Positions 12,976-25,181 of a stretch of DNA of 64,000 bases are shown here, in pieces (the first letter of the stretch is position 1; each line of letters begins with the position of its first letter). The stretch comes from Delphinus delphis (lineage: Eukaryota > Chordata > Mammalia > Artiodactyla > Delphinidae): the NCBI RefSeq assembly GCF_949987515.2, contig NC_082694.2, forward strand, positions 58,216,080-58,280,079, read 5' to 3'. The translations under genes were made by a program, and so were the position numbers. Under the pieces are notes generated by a model, which was given only the letters and a program-made list of their open reading frames with translations, was not told where the DNA came from and did no database searches.

Positions 12976-13839
12976 TTTGAGGACTAAAGTAATCACAAAC
13001 CTACGTCACACCCCGTGAGGATTTCTGAACTTTCCCTAAACCATTCTTCAGTGACTTTCACAGAATTAAGAAACTACTTTGTTTCTATGTTATATCAGAG
13101 ATAGAAATTATCCACTGAAGAGTCTTGGATTAAAATGCAGTACATTTGGCCCAGGAAAATGCAACTATCACTCACAGAAGTATTGTCTTAAGGTCAAATT
13201 TAAAAATGAATTAAACTAAAACTCAGTTTAAGAGATTTGACCCTAACTCCAAAAGAAACACTTAAAAGGTCTTCTCTTGAAATTTATATACTAGGTCTGT
13301 TTTAAAACATTATCCTTAAGGTTCTTTGCTACACATAAAATGTAGCATCAGATCACATTCCCTTAAAACCGTACCCCTGTGGGGTATCAAAGAATTCTGT
13401 AAAAGAGGAAGAAAATGTCTGTGAAAGGATATTTATCTACAGAACAGCACAGAAGGGAATACACCCAGATGTTTTCTCAATGACAGATTGCCTCACATGT
13501 ACCATATCCATTTACCACTTTTCAAAAGTGCTTGTACACACTCACAGCCAGATTCATCTCTCTCACCACATTCTCATTGTTCTTATTCAAGGAGGTGCCC
13601 CAATAAAACCTTATGGTTCCTGCCATCACAGCACTTAGGGTAATGAGGTTGATGAGTGGCTCATGTCTTGACTTTACTATCACAAATTAATTTTTGCAGC
13701 GCTTGTCATTCCTCTGAAGCTGCTGAAAACAACTGCAACTTGCCATTCGCACAGAGATTCACTCATTCATTCGCTGTGAATATTTGCTAAGCGCTTGAGA
13801 TGAGACTAGATCTTTCCATACAGCCACACGTGCCTGAGA
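12976..13839. other. Non-coding; possible second L2 scrap
   Basis: Mostly featureless. At about 13757-13800 CATTCATTCGCTGTGAATAT followed by TTGCTAAGCGCTT may be another minus-strand L2 3' end. No gene seen. Confidence 0.4.
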
Positions 13840-14070
13840 TGGAACAGTGCCCCCCCAGTGCTGGCTGGTAGAGTCAGAAAACTCTGGATTTAGAGTCTAG
13901 CTTTGTCAGTTGACCTGGGTAATCTTGTTGAAATCCGTTAACCATTCTGAGCCTCAGTTTCTTTCTGTGTAAAATGAGACTGATTGTATCTATCCTTTAG
14001 GGTTGTCATAAAGGTTAAATGAAACAGCCACCATTTATGGAGTGCCTGATGCTCGTAAGGCCGTGAATAA
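13840..14070 (+). mobile_element. MIR SINE
   Basis: Contains the MIR core in order: GAGCCTCAGTTTCTTTCTGTG, GTAAAATGAGACTGATTG, GGTTGTCATAAAGGTTAAAT, AGTGCCTGATGCTCGTAAGG. Confidence 0.85.
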
Positions 14071-14120
14071 ATTGTTGTTGGTATTGATGTCCTAAATAGT
14101 ACTTACGTCCCTTATACCAG

Positions 14121-14549
14121 TGACAAAGCTTTCTCCTTGACCAAACTTGAGTAAGGCTCCTTGGAGACCCTGACTTTGGGCTCTGTCCTTGGCCCACTTA
14201 GTTCAGTTTTGGCAAAAAATCCTGCTGGGTCAGTTGAGTGAAAATCCCCCCAACCTCTGATACTTGATCGCGTTTCCCATCCCCCACGCTTATCACCCGG
14301 TTGTGCCTTCAACAAGATTCCTGTTGAGTCAGACTAGCAAAAGTCCACCTAGCTTTGATGTTTGCTTTTAGTAATTTTCCATCCATGGACCGCTGACTCT
14401 GCTCCTTGGCTTTAAATCCCATTTGTCTTCGTTCTATAGAGCTGAGCTCAGTCTCTCTCCCCTACTTGCAGTAGTCCCCTTTTTGAATAAAGTCTTCCTT
14501 ACCATCTTTAACAAGTGTCTGAACAAGTTTCTCTTTAACGCCAGCAACA
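14121..14549 (+). mobile_element. Solo LTR of an older endogenous retrovirus
   Basis: About 430 bp starting TGACAAAGCTTTCTCC and ending GCCAGCAACA, with a TATA-like GGCTTTAAATCCC at about 14408, a polyadenylation signal GAATAAAGTC at about 14485 and a TC-rich stretch before it. This is LTR architecture. I find no clear TSD, so the exact ends are tentative and the family is not assigned. Confidence 0.55.
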
Positions 14550-14614
14550 TCTTCCGTGATGAAAGATGAAAAGACCAAATGAGCTAAATTCTAACTCTCT
14601 TCACCATAGCAGCT

Positions 14615-14850
14615 TTAGCCAAGATATATCAAGTGCTTGCTATCAACCAGATGATGTACTAAGCACTTGACTTGGATTATATCCCAAATCCTCACAAGAA
14701 CCTTCGAAAGGAGCATAATTTCTTTCACTTTTTACACATGAGAACTTGAATCTTAGAGAAATACTTGCCCCAAATCACACACCTAAGTGGCAGAATCAGA
14801 AATTGAAATCCAGTCTGCCCGACTCCAAAGCTTAAGCTTATGATCGTTGA
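14615..14850 (-). mobile_element. MIR SINE
   Basis: On the plus strand the order ACTAAGCACTTGACTTGGAT, CCTCACAAGAACC, TTACACATGAGAACTTGAAT, AAATCACACACCTAAGTGGC is the complement of MIR. Confidence 0.75.
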
Positions 14851-14859
14851 TAGAGAGAA

Positions 14860-17125
14860 GCAGAATAACACAATCTTGAAAGTATCTACTTGGACTGAGC
14901 AAGCTCCCAACATGACATAAAATGATAACAATATCTATCAATATATGCTACCCATGCAATCACCATGATCACTAGGTGAGTCCAAAAATTTCATCAAAAC
15001 TTGATATACAATTCCATGGTAACAATCCTATAGCATTACTATCATAGATCTTATAATTTGTGATATGAGATTATATAGAATGTCTTATCACTGAAGAGAC
15101 TTGAGCTAATGTCCCCCAGATGCAAGAAAAGCACACTAAATAAGTTTTTCATGCCTCATCAAAGTCACGTTGGAAACAACTCATCCAACACCACCTTCGA
15201 TATTTTAGACAACCATGGAAAACAGACATATTTCTTTCTTGCTGTTTTGGTCTGCCTTATCTGTACACATCTGATGTGGGAACAAAAATAAACCTGATTT
15301 CACTCACAGACTGACAACGCAGCTCTTTCAACAAAGCAAGTTACAAGATAATCCAGAACAACAAAAATGACATGCCTGTGGTAGATAATCCTGAATGGGA
15401 ACAGCTATTAGTCCAAAAATGGGCTTGATTATTCCAGGAATTCTCTTATTCCAAATGACCGGTTTGTTCTAAGACTGTCCATAGCACTAGCTATGTTGCA
15501 ACACTGTTTTCATCGTCTGTGAACAGCTGTGATTCTCCAATTGTGCCTAGTCTCTGTGCTTATCAGCTACATACCATGTAGTCACAGACAGGGAAAGACA
15601 ATATAAACAGATCCAGAGATACACCAGTAAACCCTTGATTTTTCTTTTCATTTAGAACCCAATCATTAAACATGTTTAAGTGCAGATTCCCAGGATCCTA
15701 CAATTTACGTGCTTACATAGGCAGAACTATTAGTAGCTCTTCCTAGGATCTGTGCTCGCCCCTTCAGTGGCAGATGAAACTTCACCACATTTCAAGGAAT
15801 AACAATGGACACCAATATACAATTAGCAGAAGGTCACATTCAATCCTTAGTTGGCACCTTAGCCAGATCCTTTTTAAGTGCCTCTGCTCCCATATCTCAT
15901 CCACTGGTTGAGAATGGAATGCCATGAAATATTTTCAGAAATTCTGAGATGATAAATCTGTAACATATGAAGGTAATCTACAATGGCCCCAGGCATATCC
16001 CGTTTATTGAAAGGAATTCATTTCATGTGAGTGATAACGCTGGCCTTCATTACCAAAGATCTGATATTGCAAGGACATTTTTAATTTTTTATAACAATGA
16101 AAAATTATTAAATAGGAAATATGCAACAAAGGATTCCTTCTGGGTTCTTGTTCCTACTATATCACTAAAAAGAAGGTACAAGTGTAATAGTAATCTAGTA
16201 ACACACACTAGGAAATTCGACGAAAGTCAAGCCCTCATCAAACAGCTGTACCTGTTCTGACAGCTCTGCTGGTTTTACTTTGTGAGAAAAAAAAATGTCA
16301 ACAACCTTCTTCGGTTACCATGAGAACTAGAGCACAAACAACCAAGCAAATTTCCTAAAGGGAGTGGCCATCTGTTTCAAAATTCTAGCCAGCAAATTCC
16401 AAGTGTGCTTAAGTCCCAGCCCTAAAGAAGCCAGGACTTAAACCTGCAAATGATAAAATTTTGTCCTTGATTAATCTGAGGGCAACTCATGTTTGGCCAG
16501 AGTGCAATAAGCAATGAGGCAAAAATTACGGTTCTATTACTGATTACAGAAAATCTGTATTTTCTTGAATGAAGGTGCCATGATGCCTCATCCTTCACAT
16601 ATTTGTGAGGGTTTCTACTACGCCACAGTTCCATAAATTCCAAGGGAAAGATTAACTCAAAATTCCTATCTAATCTCCTTCTGTTGAGAAATCAGAGAGA
16701 TTTTTTTCAAACATCCTTCCCCAAAGGCTTTTCAATTCAGTAGAAACAAATGATCAGAGTGCCTATGTCTTTCTGAAGATAATGTGAAGCGTAGCCCAGA
16801 TGTCCAAAAACGTCCAGTTGTCAAAAAAGGATTCACGCACACACTCACACGATGGCTACCAGAAGAGCAAAGACAATGATTAGAGCCTTTTAGAATTGAA
16901 GAATGAAATAGAAAAAATCCTAGGCAAATGCCAGACCCTTTCAGCTCAGTCAGCAAGAGCACTTCATTTTTACTTGAGTCAGAGGAAACTTGAGATAGAA
17001 CATCATGTTTTTTAGTCATGGGAGGCACTAGAGCTTGACCTGCTATGACTTGAAAAATTGCAGGGTGAATCTTAAGAGTCTAAGTGTTACTGTATTTCAA
17101 CTGCCTAACTCCCAATGTTCCTCCA
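14860..17125. other. Unique AT-rich DNA, no supported gene
   Basis: A 97-codon plus-strand frame at 15967-16260 and minus-strand frames at 16422-16643 and 16732-17028 have no recognisable motif. I see no named repeat. Confidence 0.45.
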
Positions 17126-17129
17126 GAGG

Positions 17130-17370
17130 GGCACTAGAGAGTAAAGAGCATAAATTGTGGACCTGAACTACTTGAGTTCAAATCCTGACTCTGCTAAGCT
17201 AGGTGAACATGGGCCAATTATTTACTTTATGTCTCAGTTTCCTCATAAGTAAAATAAGGAGGATAATAGCACCTATCTCGTGGAGTTATTGTAAAGATGA
17301 AATGAGTTAATACACACAAAGTCCTAGAGAGTGCCTGCCGCAGAAGGAGTGCCAGGTAAATGTTATATAC
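17130..17370 (+). mobile_element. MIR SINE
   Basis: Well-preserved order of TTGAGTTCAAATCCTGACTC, CTCAGTTTCCTCATAAGTA, GGAGTTATTGTAAAGATGAA and AGAGAGTGCCTGCC. Confidence 0.87.
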
Positions 17371-17722
17371 TGTCATTGTAGCCGGTAGATAGAGAGCTGT
17401 GATTGGTTCCTTGCTATCTACCCATAGTGAAGTATGACTTAGTTCTACTGTATGTTTAAAAAAAGGGAGAGAAACGAAAAAGAACAGAAGCAACTGAGAC
17501 ACAATGGGGAAGAGACAAAAGGAAAAATACAAAAGGAGAAGAAAGTGGTGACGGGAAAATGAACACTGAAAGGAAGCATTTTAGTGTACAATAAGAAAAG
17601 GAGGGTGGAATAAAGAAGGAAGATTGATGGGTTCAAGTACTGATACACTTAGTGATGCCTGCCAAAGAGGCAGGGGGCAGGGGCACCCACCCTCCATGCA
17701 ATCAAAAATCCGAGTATAATGT
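17371..17722. other. Purine-rich non-coding stretch
   Basis: Strong A/G bias on the plus strand (about 17455-17620), which creates pyrimidine-rich spurious minus-strand frames rich in F, S and L. No gene. Confidence 0.5.
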
Positions 17723-17723
17723 A

Positions 17724-17869
17724 GGGTCAGCCCTCCATTTCAGCAGTTTCTCCACATCCACTGATTCAACCAACCTGGATCGTGTAGTACTATAGTGCTT
17801 ACTACTGAAAAAAATCCATGTATATGTGGTCCCATGCAGTTCAAACATGTGTTGTTCAAGGGTCGACTG
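17724..17869 (-). mobile_element. Tigger-type MITE
   Basis: Ends GTTGTTCAAGGGTCGACTG, the complement of the Tigger2/MER28-type terminus, and is flanked by TA dinucleotides. Internally deleted, about 146 bp. Confidence 0.75.
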
Positions 17870-17924
17870 TACTCTAGAACTTCTGCTTTATTACTGCTTC
17901 ATAAAAAAAAAGAAATAATATCAA

Positions 17925-18080
17925 TAGTTCACCTTTATTAAGTACCAACCACTGTTAGGCACTTAGCAACCCTCACCCAAAAATAAAAATAAGTCAGGTA
18001 TTATTATCACCATATTTCTAACAAAAACTTGAGAATTAAAGGGGTCCCGAATGTGTGAGGCTTACGTGGCTGGTCAATGC
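17925..18080 (-). mobile_element. MIR SINE fragment
   Basis: TTTATTAAGTACCAACCACTG, then TTAGGCACTTAGCAACC, then ATTATTATCACCATATTT and AACTTGAGAATTAAAGG follow complement-MIR order. Confidence 0.6.
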
Positions 18081-18089
18081 AGAAGCAGC

Positions 18090-19238
18090 CTGAGGACGGG
18101 CCTGACTGCAGCGTTTGTACACTCAGCCACTGAGCTGCACTCACTCCCACATAAGTGACAGGACACGGGGTGCAATTCGGAAAAAGCCACACGTAGAACT
18201 GGATGAAAATGGTAACAGCTATAAAGAAACCTACTTGTGAAATTTTCTCTTCTGTTCTCCTTGAGGATTTTTTATTATCTTGATAGTTTTACACTGTGTA
18301 ATTCCTCCAGTAGCAAAATAACTTCTTACTCCTTCATCGTTTTCATGAATCTATGGCTCTATGATTGTTGTCATTGTACATATGCATACTGCAGAACCGG
18401 GCTTCTACTGTGGTCAAAATAAAAGTAATTCTTACATGATGGGTCTTTTTTTTTTTTTAAAGTCCCACACATCAAAATATTAAAACTCGAGCCTAAGATT
18501 GCCACGTGGGGAAAAATGTGAAAAACGGTGTGACTGGTTTCATAACCACAAATGCTTATGCTTGATAAACTACCGCATTCTAGAAGACTGAACTGCATCA
18601 AGTCTTCTAAGCTGAGATGCATAACGTTTTCTAAACTGCATACAAATCTTTTTCACAGGGAAACCAAATATTTAACTGCAGAAAATCATGCTGAAGTTGA
18701 CACTGCATCCTAGCATACTTGAACAATTTCTTCTGAATTCTTTCATAGTTCCTTTAATATTTTTAGAGCAACAAGTTAGAAAGTGAAAGAACCTGTTTAT
18801 TGTGATCAAAAACTTTATGAGGTATGTTTTGGGGGAACATTTTACAGAAATCTTTGAAGAACCCCTGAGAAAGATGCAGAGTCACTAATCATCCGAGGAA
18901 ACTTGTACGTTGTCCTCTTCATTCCATTGTAATGACACTGTAGCACTGTAACCATGGGAGGCATGAGACAGCAATACACTGTTCAGAGTTGAGATTAATT
19001 TCCTCCCACTGGCAAGATGACAAATGAGCACTTACACACTGCATACGAGAATCTCTTAGGAATAACATGTGTTTAATTGGCAAAGTGCTTTAAGGGTAAT
19101 TACTTTGCTTCAAAGACTGCCTATAAGAATTTAGGACTAAATCCACTATGACTGGCAAGGGGCACTTCCTTTTGATCTACTTATAATTAGAAACATTTAA
19201 TAAACTATTGTCTTTATGTCAGTGATTAAATGGAATTA
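18090..19238. other. Unique AT-rich DNA, no gene seen
   Basis: No repeat or ORF that I can support. Confidence 0.5.
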
Positions 19239-19250
19239 AAAACGAGTGAG

Positions 19251-19472
19251 GGGCTTCCCTGGTGGCGCAGTGGTTGAGAGTACTCCTGCCGATGCAGGGG
19301 ACACGGGTTCGTGCCCCGGTCCGGGAAGATCCCACATGCCGCAGAGCGGCTGGGCCCGTGAGTCATGGCCACTGAGCCTGCGCGTCCGGAGCCTGTGCTC
19401 CGCAACGGGAGAGGCCACAACAGTGAGAGGCCCGCGTACCGCAAAAAAAAAAAAAAACCAAAAAAACAAAAC
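19251..19472 (+). mobile_element. CHR-type SINE, short form
   Basis: Starts GGGCTTCCCTGGTGGCGCAG and ends GCGTACCGC plus an A-rich tail. The TSD AAAACGAGTGAG is perfect (19239-19250 and 19473-19484). Confidence 0.97.
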
Positions 19473-19680
19473 AAAACGAGTGAGAAGGTTTTAGAACCCA
19501 TAGAAGGCATAATTTACTTTTTTCCCCTCATATGCCACAATACAGAAATCTTTCTTGACTTCTTCTGGGGATTAATTTTACTAAACTGCCATATTTATTC
19601 ATGCAGGAGAGGTTTGGGAAATTAACCCAAAGCCTCGATAGCCATGTGCTTGGCTTGGAGTTGGCACTCACATATTATAT

Positions 19681-19698
19681 GGATGGATGGATGGATGA
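19681..19698. repeat. (GGAT)n microsatellite
   Basis: A short tetranucleotide array of about four and a half units. Confidence 0.9.
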
Positions 19699-19794
19699 AT
19701 AAATGGAAAGGCCAAGAATAGCGTCTAAAGACTGGATGGGACCACTGTGGTAAATCAGGTTCCTGGGGAAGATTTCAGTTCCAGGCAATTAAAG

Positions 19795-20187
19795 CAGTGG
19801 TTTTCACCCTGGCCAGACACTGACAAGCACCAGGGGAACATTTCAGATAAACACTTGGCTCAGGAACCCCCATAGGCCAATTAAATCAAAATCTTTACAT
19901 GTGGGGGTAAGTGGTAGAGTAGAGTATAGGTAGTTTTCAAAAATTTACCACGTAGAGTTACCAGGTTCTACAAGTAAAAAGATAGGATGCTCAGTTCAAG
20001 CTGAATTTCAGATTGAAAAACAAGTAATTGTTTAGTCTAAGTATGTCCCAGGCAACAGTTGGGATATACTTATACTAAAAAATTATTTATTGTTATTCTG
20101 AAATTCAGATTTAACTGTGAGTCCTTATTAAATCTGGCAATCTTATCCCTCAAGGTATTCTAACGTACCGTTTTGAGAACCACTGAG
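19795..20187. mobile_element. MER5/MER20-like hAT MITE split by an insert
   Basis: The left part starts CAGTGGTTTTCACCCTGGCC and continues to about 19935. The right part is TTCTAACGTACC then GTTTTGAGAACCACTG at about 20157-20187. Together they give the two inverted termini of a MER5B/MER20-like element. The intervening 200 bp is a separate foldback insert. Confidence 0.65.
19940..20150. mobile_element. Foldback (palindromic) insert
   Basis: The left arm carries CTGAATTTCAGAT and TTTAGTCTAAGTATGTCCCA; the right arm carries TGGGATATACTTATACTAAA and TTCTGAAATTCAG in inverted order. The two arms would pair over roughly 50-60 bp with a short loop near 20060. It has no ORF. The structure resembles a hairpin-like non-autonomous DNA element, but I do not name the family. 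Confidence 0.55.
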
Positions 20188-20189
20188 TT

Positions 20190-21029
20190 CCGTTAAGTGA
20201 AGTAGGTAGTGTGACATCAAGAAAATACAATAACAGCAAACTAGGCTGTCCAGAACATCCAGCATTTGGCAGCCAACAGCAGGGACACAGACCCAGAAGC
20301 AGTGCTCTATTCTGGAAAGACTAATGGAAGTCAAAGTAAATCCTCAGTTTCAGAGAAATCGGGGTATCAGATAAGAAGGCTAGGCAGAAACTTAAGTAAG
20401 TTTAAATGAATAAGACAAGGACCCAGCTATTTAGTACGATATACTATGGCATTTTCATGGTCAGAACACTGTTGTGGAAACAGAGAAAATGAGAAGAGAA
20501 TTTACAAAAAGCAAGATCCTTCACAGCAGCACCGAACTGCGGATCCAGGACACCTGGTGTTTTCTCTGCTAAAGAATGAATTCATCTCAGAGCCTAGAGC
20601 GTGTAAGTTTAAGAGAGTTCTGAAGTGACCTTATTTCTGTGATTGGAGGCCTTTTGGGTTGAGGGCTGGACATTTCATTACGGCAGAATCAGCAACGAAG
20701 CCAGCACTCACATCAACAACTCTTAAATGTGTCTCTATTGACCCATATTCATGTGAAAGCAAAGGCCAGACGAGAACAGTGTTAAGAAGATAAGCCTTGA
20801 GAAGGATAAATGTCAGTCACTACCTATAAGAGTTTCCTTTTTGTGAGCTGAAGATGGCAAAATGAAAGTAGATTTTGACATTAATGGGACTACCCAAGGA
20901 AAAAGGTTTAAGGAGTCTTGCTCCACCCTAGAAAAGTCCAAAGATACTCTGGAAAAAAAAAAAAAAAGAGGAAAAAGAAAAGAAAATGTAACAGTAGAAT
21001 ATATCTCAGTTGGAATACCAATTTTAAAA
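20190..21029. other. Unique DNA, A-rich tract, no gene
   Basis: A purine-rich run of A and AAAG lies at about 20951-20987. The small ORFs here are chance. Confidence 0.45.
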
Positions 21030-21031
21030 TA

Positions 21032-21250
21032 CAGTTGACCCTTGAACAACACAGGTTTGCACTGAACGGGTCCACTTATATGAGTTTTTTCAATAGTAGA
21101 TACCACAGTACTACACGATCCATGGTTGGGTGAATCTGTGGTTGCAGAGGAACTATGTACGGAAGCGAAGGGCTGACTATAAGTTACACGCAGATTTTCG
21201 ACTGTGTGAGGATCAGTGCCCCAACCCCCATGTTGTTCAAGGGTCATCTG
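21032..21250 (+). mobile_element. Tigger2/MER28-type MITE
   Basis: Starts CAGTTGACCCTTGAACAACA and ends TTGTTCAAGGGTCATCTG, inverted termini of a Tigger-type (pogo) MITE, with TA target duplications at 21030-21031 and 21251-21252. No transposase remains. Confidence 0.88.
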
Positions 21251-21289
21251 TATAGACATAATCGTAACAAGAAATATGTATAATATCTT

Positions 21290-22600
21290 TAAAAACTCCA
21301 ATAACTTCTATGTAAAAATATGAAAAAAAGAGACATTAACAGAAAAATGAACAAGAGTAGAACAAACACTTGCAAAGCAGGCTATCCAAGTTGCCAAAAA
21401 TAAACAAAACATAAAAGGCAATAACAACTTTAGGAACTAGAAAAATGCATATTAAAATTACACAGTAATGATACTACATACCCACCCAAATGGCCAGAAC
21501 TTAAAGGACAATGTCAAGTGTCGGTAATAACATGAATAACTGGAACTCATGCACTGTTAGTTCAATCATTTTGGAAAATCGTTCAGCATCATCTATTAAA
21601 TGTATAACTTTGCATATCCTGTGGTCCAGCAATTTCATTCCCTAATACTCAACAGAAATGTGTGCAATAGGCATCTAAATTCTTATGCGTATATATTGAC
21701 AACCCAAACTGGAAAAAACTCAAGTGTTCAATAGTAGCATGGTTCCATAACTTGTGCTATATTTATGCAATGAATACAATATAAAAATGAAACTCAGCAA
21801 ACTGCAGCTATTCACAATCATTTGATGAATCTCACAAACGTAAGGTGGAATTTAAGAAGCCAGACATAAAAAAAATATAGTATAAAGTCCAAAAACAAGC
21901 AAAATAATTTTAATTCTGGAAGTCAGAGCAGTGATTATTTTGGCAGAAGATGAGGAGTGGTATTAGGGAGGAGGTATGACTGTTACCGAACACAAGTTCG
22001 GGTGCCTGATGCAAAATGGGGCCAGATCATACTGAAATATCAGAGCTTGGAGCAGAGAAAGGTTTATTGCAGGGCCATGCAAAGAGAACAGGTAGCTCAC
22101 GCTCAAAACAAAAACAAAACCAAAAACCCAAACTACTTCTCGAAGGGTTTTAGCAAAGCATTTTTAAAGGCCAGGTGAGGGAGGGGCATCCCAGGGTGTG
22201 TGATCAGCTCATGCACAATTCTGTGATTGGTTGATGATGATCAATCCTTAGGCACCAAAAGGTCTGGGAGCTACGTGCTCATGATCATTAAGTAGTTAAT
22301 TTCCTCCATTTGGTGGTGGCGTTTAGCATCTGAAAAACTCAGGAAATATGCACAAAATACTCTTATCTGGGTACTTCAGAGAGGAGCTACAGCAGAGGAC
22401 AGGGGGGAGTGGTCTGTCTCCAGGAAGTCCGCATAGGGTCCTGCTCAGTTACATGACAGAAACATTTGAAATGCTGGTACTGTTCTATTTATCGACCTGG
22501 TGGTAGTTATGTGGGAATATTAACTTTGTGATAATTTTCTGGTCATTTTACTTTTCTCTATGTTTGCTATATTTTAATAAAAGTTTTAAAAATTAAAGAC
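21290..22600 (+). mobile_element. Old L1 3' end, split by a solo LTR
   Basis: Plus-strand relics of ORF2 C-terminal and 3' UTR sequence: TGGTCCAGCAATTTCATTCC, GACAACCCAAACTGGAAAAA, then after the LTR GGTAGTTATGTGGGAATATT and the end ATTTTAATAAAAGTTTTAAA. The LTR at 21981-22453 interrupts it. Confidence 0.78.
21981..22453 (-). mobile_element. ERV1-like solo LTR, copy 1
   Basis: A 473-bp element on the minus strand with sense termini TGTAAC...GGTAACA and a perfect 4-bp TSD TGAC (21977-21980 and 22454-22457), a length typical of ERV1-class integrations. The sense strand carries a TTTAAAA TATA-like box and a polyadenylation signal AATAAACC followed by TTTCTCTGCTCC, shared with the LTR at 27124-27605. 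No internal retroviral region is present. Confidence 0.85.
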
Positions 22601-22879
22601 TTATGAAGGGATCTAAAAGATTTGCATAAATATAAATGCCCTATTTCTGTGTAGGAAAACTCAAAAACAATGTCAGTTCTTCTCAAATAATCCCTCACTG
22701 CAATATAATCCCAATAAAATACCAACAGCTTTTTAGGGTAAGCGGAGGGTCAGTAGATGATATTTAAATTCACATGAAAGGTAGAGAACAGAGTAGTTCA
22801 AGATATTGTAAAAGTTAAGAATAGTGATGAGATGATAGCTCTTCCCAGGTAATAGTGTCAAAAGAAAATGCAGAAAGCC

Positions 22880-23240
22880 TCACTTTATATAACTACTTTA
22901 TTGACTGAGAAACAAATTGGTGAGCAGGGAGACTTTAAAACCCAAAGTGCTAAGAAGCTAGGCTCTCAGCAGTTACAGCTCAGTTTATAAAGCACGAATG
23001 AAGAAGTACATTGTTTTCTGTTGTGATTGGTTACTAGAAACTTACATTCCTTTTAGAGCAGTAGCACTGCATGATGGTATTTGCTTGTAGCCGACTGGCT
23101 AGGAAGTTGCAAGGTCATGCTGACGTGAAGAATGCTTAAGTTTTAAGGTCAGAGTCATCATTTTAGTGAAATCAGGACAGTTTCATTTTTGGTTAGAAGG
23201 CTATGGGTGGTTGGCTTAGGGGTGTTCTCAAATTGTAGCC
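22880..23240 (-). mobile_element. Unassigned insert, possibly an LTR
   Basis: This 360-bp block does not fit the L1 sequence on either side. It carries TACTTTATTGAC, whose complement includes AATAAA, which would suit an LTR polyadenylation signal on the minus strand. I find no TSD and name no family. Confidence 0.3.
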
Positions 23241-23842
23241 TCTGTTGTTTTTGTTTTGTTTGTTTTGTTTTTAATCAGTAGTAAAACATTTGACAACTTA
23301 ATAGTAAAATATAAAAATAAATATTAAATATCTAAGTATATTAGATGTATTATAAAATCACAGTAATATAAACAGTTTGGGACTTGTAAATGAATACAGA
23401 GATTAATAAATTGAACAGAATTGAGAGTCCAGAAGTAGACTCAATTACATGTGGAAATTTGGTAGCATTCTAACTCAGTGGAGGAAAAACTAGATTATTT
23501 AATAGAACATATTAGAACAACTGTACATTCATTTCAGAAAAATATAAGATTCTTGCCTCACTCCCTGCAACAAAATATATTTCAGATACATTAAGAATTT
23601 AAATGAAAATAATATTAAAGCCTTAAAGAAAACCTATAAAACAATCACAAAATAAATATTTTCTAAGAAACATCAAATTTGAGTAATAAATTAGTATTTT
23701 GAATTACACAAGAACATTTTTTAATTTGTGTGGAAAAATACCATAAATTTCATAAGAATTAAAAACTGGGAAGAATATTTGCAGCAGATGGCAAAGGACT
23801 ATATTCCTCAAAATAAAAAGAGCTCTTAAAAACCAATAAGGA

Positions 23843-24059
23843 GGGCTTCCCTGGTGGCGCAGTGGTTGAGAGTCCGCCTGCTGATGCAGGGGACACGGGT
23901 TTGTGCCCCGGTCCGGGAAGATCCCACATGCCGTGGAGCGGCTGGGCCCCGTGAGCCATGGCTGCTGAGCCTGCGCATCCGGAGCCTGTGCTCCGCAATG
24001 GGCGAGGCCACAACAGTGAGAGGCCCACGTACAGCAATAAAAACAAAACAAAAACAAAC
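23843..24059 (+). mobile_element. CHR-type SINE, short form
   Basis: Inserted in the old L1. The TSD AAAAACCAATAAGGA is perfect over 15 bp (23828-23842 and 24060-24074), so the L1 reads straight through once the SINE is removed. Confidence 0.97.
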
Positions 24060-24135
24060 AAAAACCAATAAGGAAAAGAGCATCAAGCCAGTAGGAAAAA
24101 ATGGACAGAGGCAAGAACAAACAATGCATATAGGG

Positions 24136-25147
24136 CTATAAAACTATATTTATTTGTATGGTACTGGCACAAAAACAGACATATAGATCAAAGGAACAGG
24201 ATAGAAAGACCAGAAATAAACCCACACACCTATGGTCAATTAATTTATGACAAAGGAGGCAAGACTATACAATGGAGAAAAGACAGTCTCTTCAATAAGT
24301 GGTGTTTAGAAAACTGGACAGCTACATGTAAAAGAATGAAATTAGTACATCCTCTAACACCATATCCAAAAAATAACTCAAAATGGATTAAAGATCTAAA
24401 TGTAAGACTGGATACTATAAAACTCCTAGAGGAAAACATAGGCAGAACACACTTTGACATAAATTGCAGAAATATCTTTTTGGATCTGTCTCCTAGAGTA
24501 ATGGAAATAAAAACAAAAATAAACAAATGAAACCTAATTAAACTTCAAAGTTTTGCACAGCAAAGGAAACTATAAACAAAATGAAAAGACAACCTACAGA
24601 ATGGGAGAAAATATTTGCAAACGAGGCAACTGACAAGAGATTAATCTCCAAAATTACAAAGAGCTAATGCAGCTCAATATCAGAAAAGCAAAAATGGGCA
24701 GGGGATCTAAATAGACATTTCTCCAAAGAAGACATGCAGATGGCCAAAAGGCACATGAAAAGATGCTCAACATGGCTAATTATTAGACAAATGCACATCA
24801 AAACTACAATAAGGTACCACTTCACGCTGGCCAGAACGGCCATCATCAAAAAAGTCTACAAATAATATATGCTGGAGAGGGTGTGGAGAAAAAGGAACCC
24901 TCCTACATTGTTGGTGGGAATGTAAATTGGTGCAGCCACTATGGAGAACAGTATGGAGGTTCCTTAAAAAACTAAGAATAGAGCTACCATATGATCCAGC
25001 AATCCCACTCCTGGGCATATATTTGGAGAAAACCATAATTCAAAAAGGTACATGCATCCCAGTGTTCATAGCAGCACTATTTGCAATAGCCAAGACAGGG
25101 AAGGAACCTGTGTTCATTGACAGATGAATGGATACAGAAGATGTGAG

Positions 25148-25181
<34 letters not shown>

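Larger units (their letters stand above)
22625..24135 (+). mobile_element. Old L1 ORF2 relic, interrupted
   Basis: AACAATGTCAGTTCTTCTCA, GCAATATAATCCCAATAAAA, ACAGAATTGAGAGTCCAGAA and GACTCAATTACATGTGG follow L1 ORF2 order on the plus strand with heavy decay and no long frame. It is broken by an unassigned insert at about 22880-23240 and by a CHR SINE at 23843-24059. Confidence 0.7.

Noticed and set aside
20813..21301. A minus-strand ORF of 162 codons
   Set aside because: It spans a Tigger MITE and an A-rich tract; composition and context show a chance frame.
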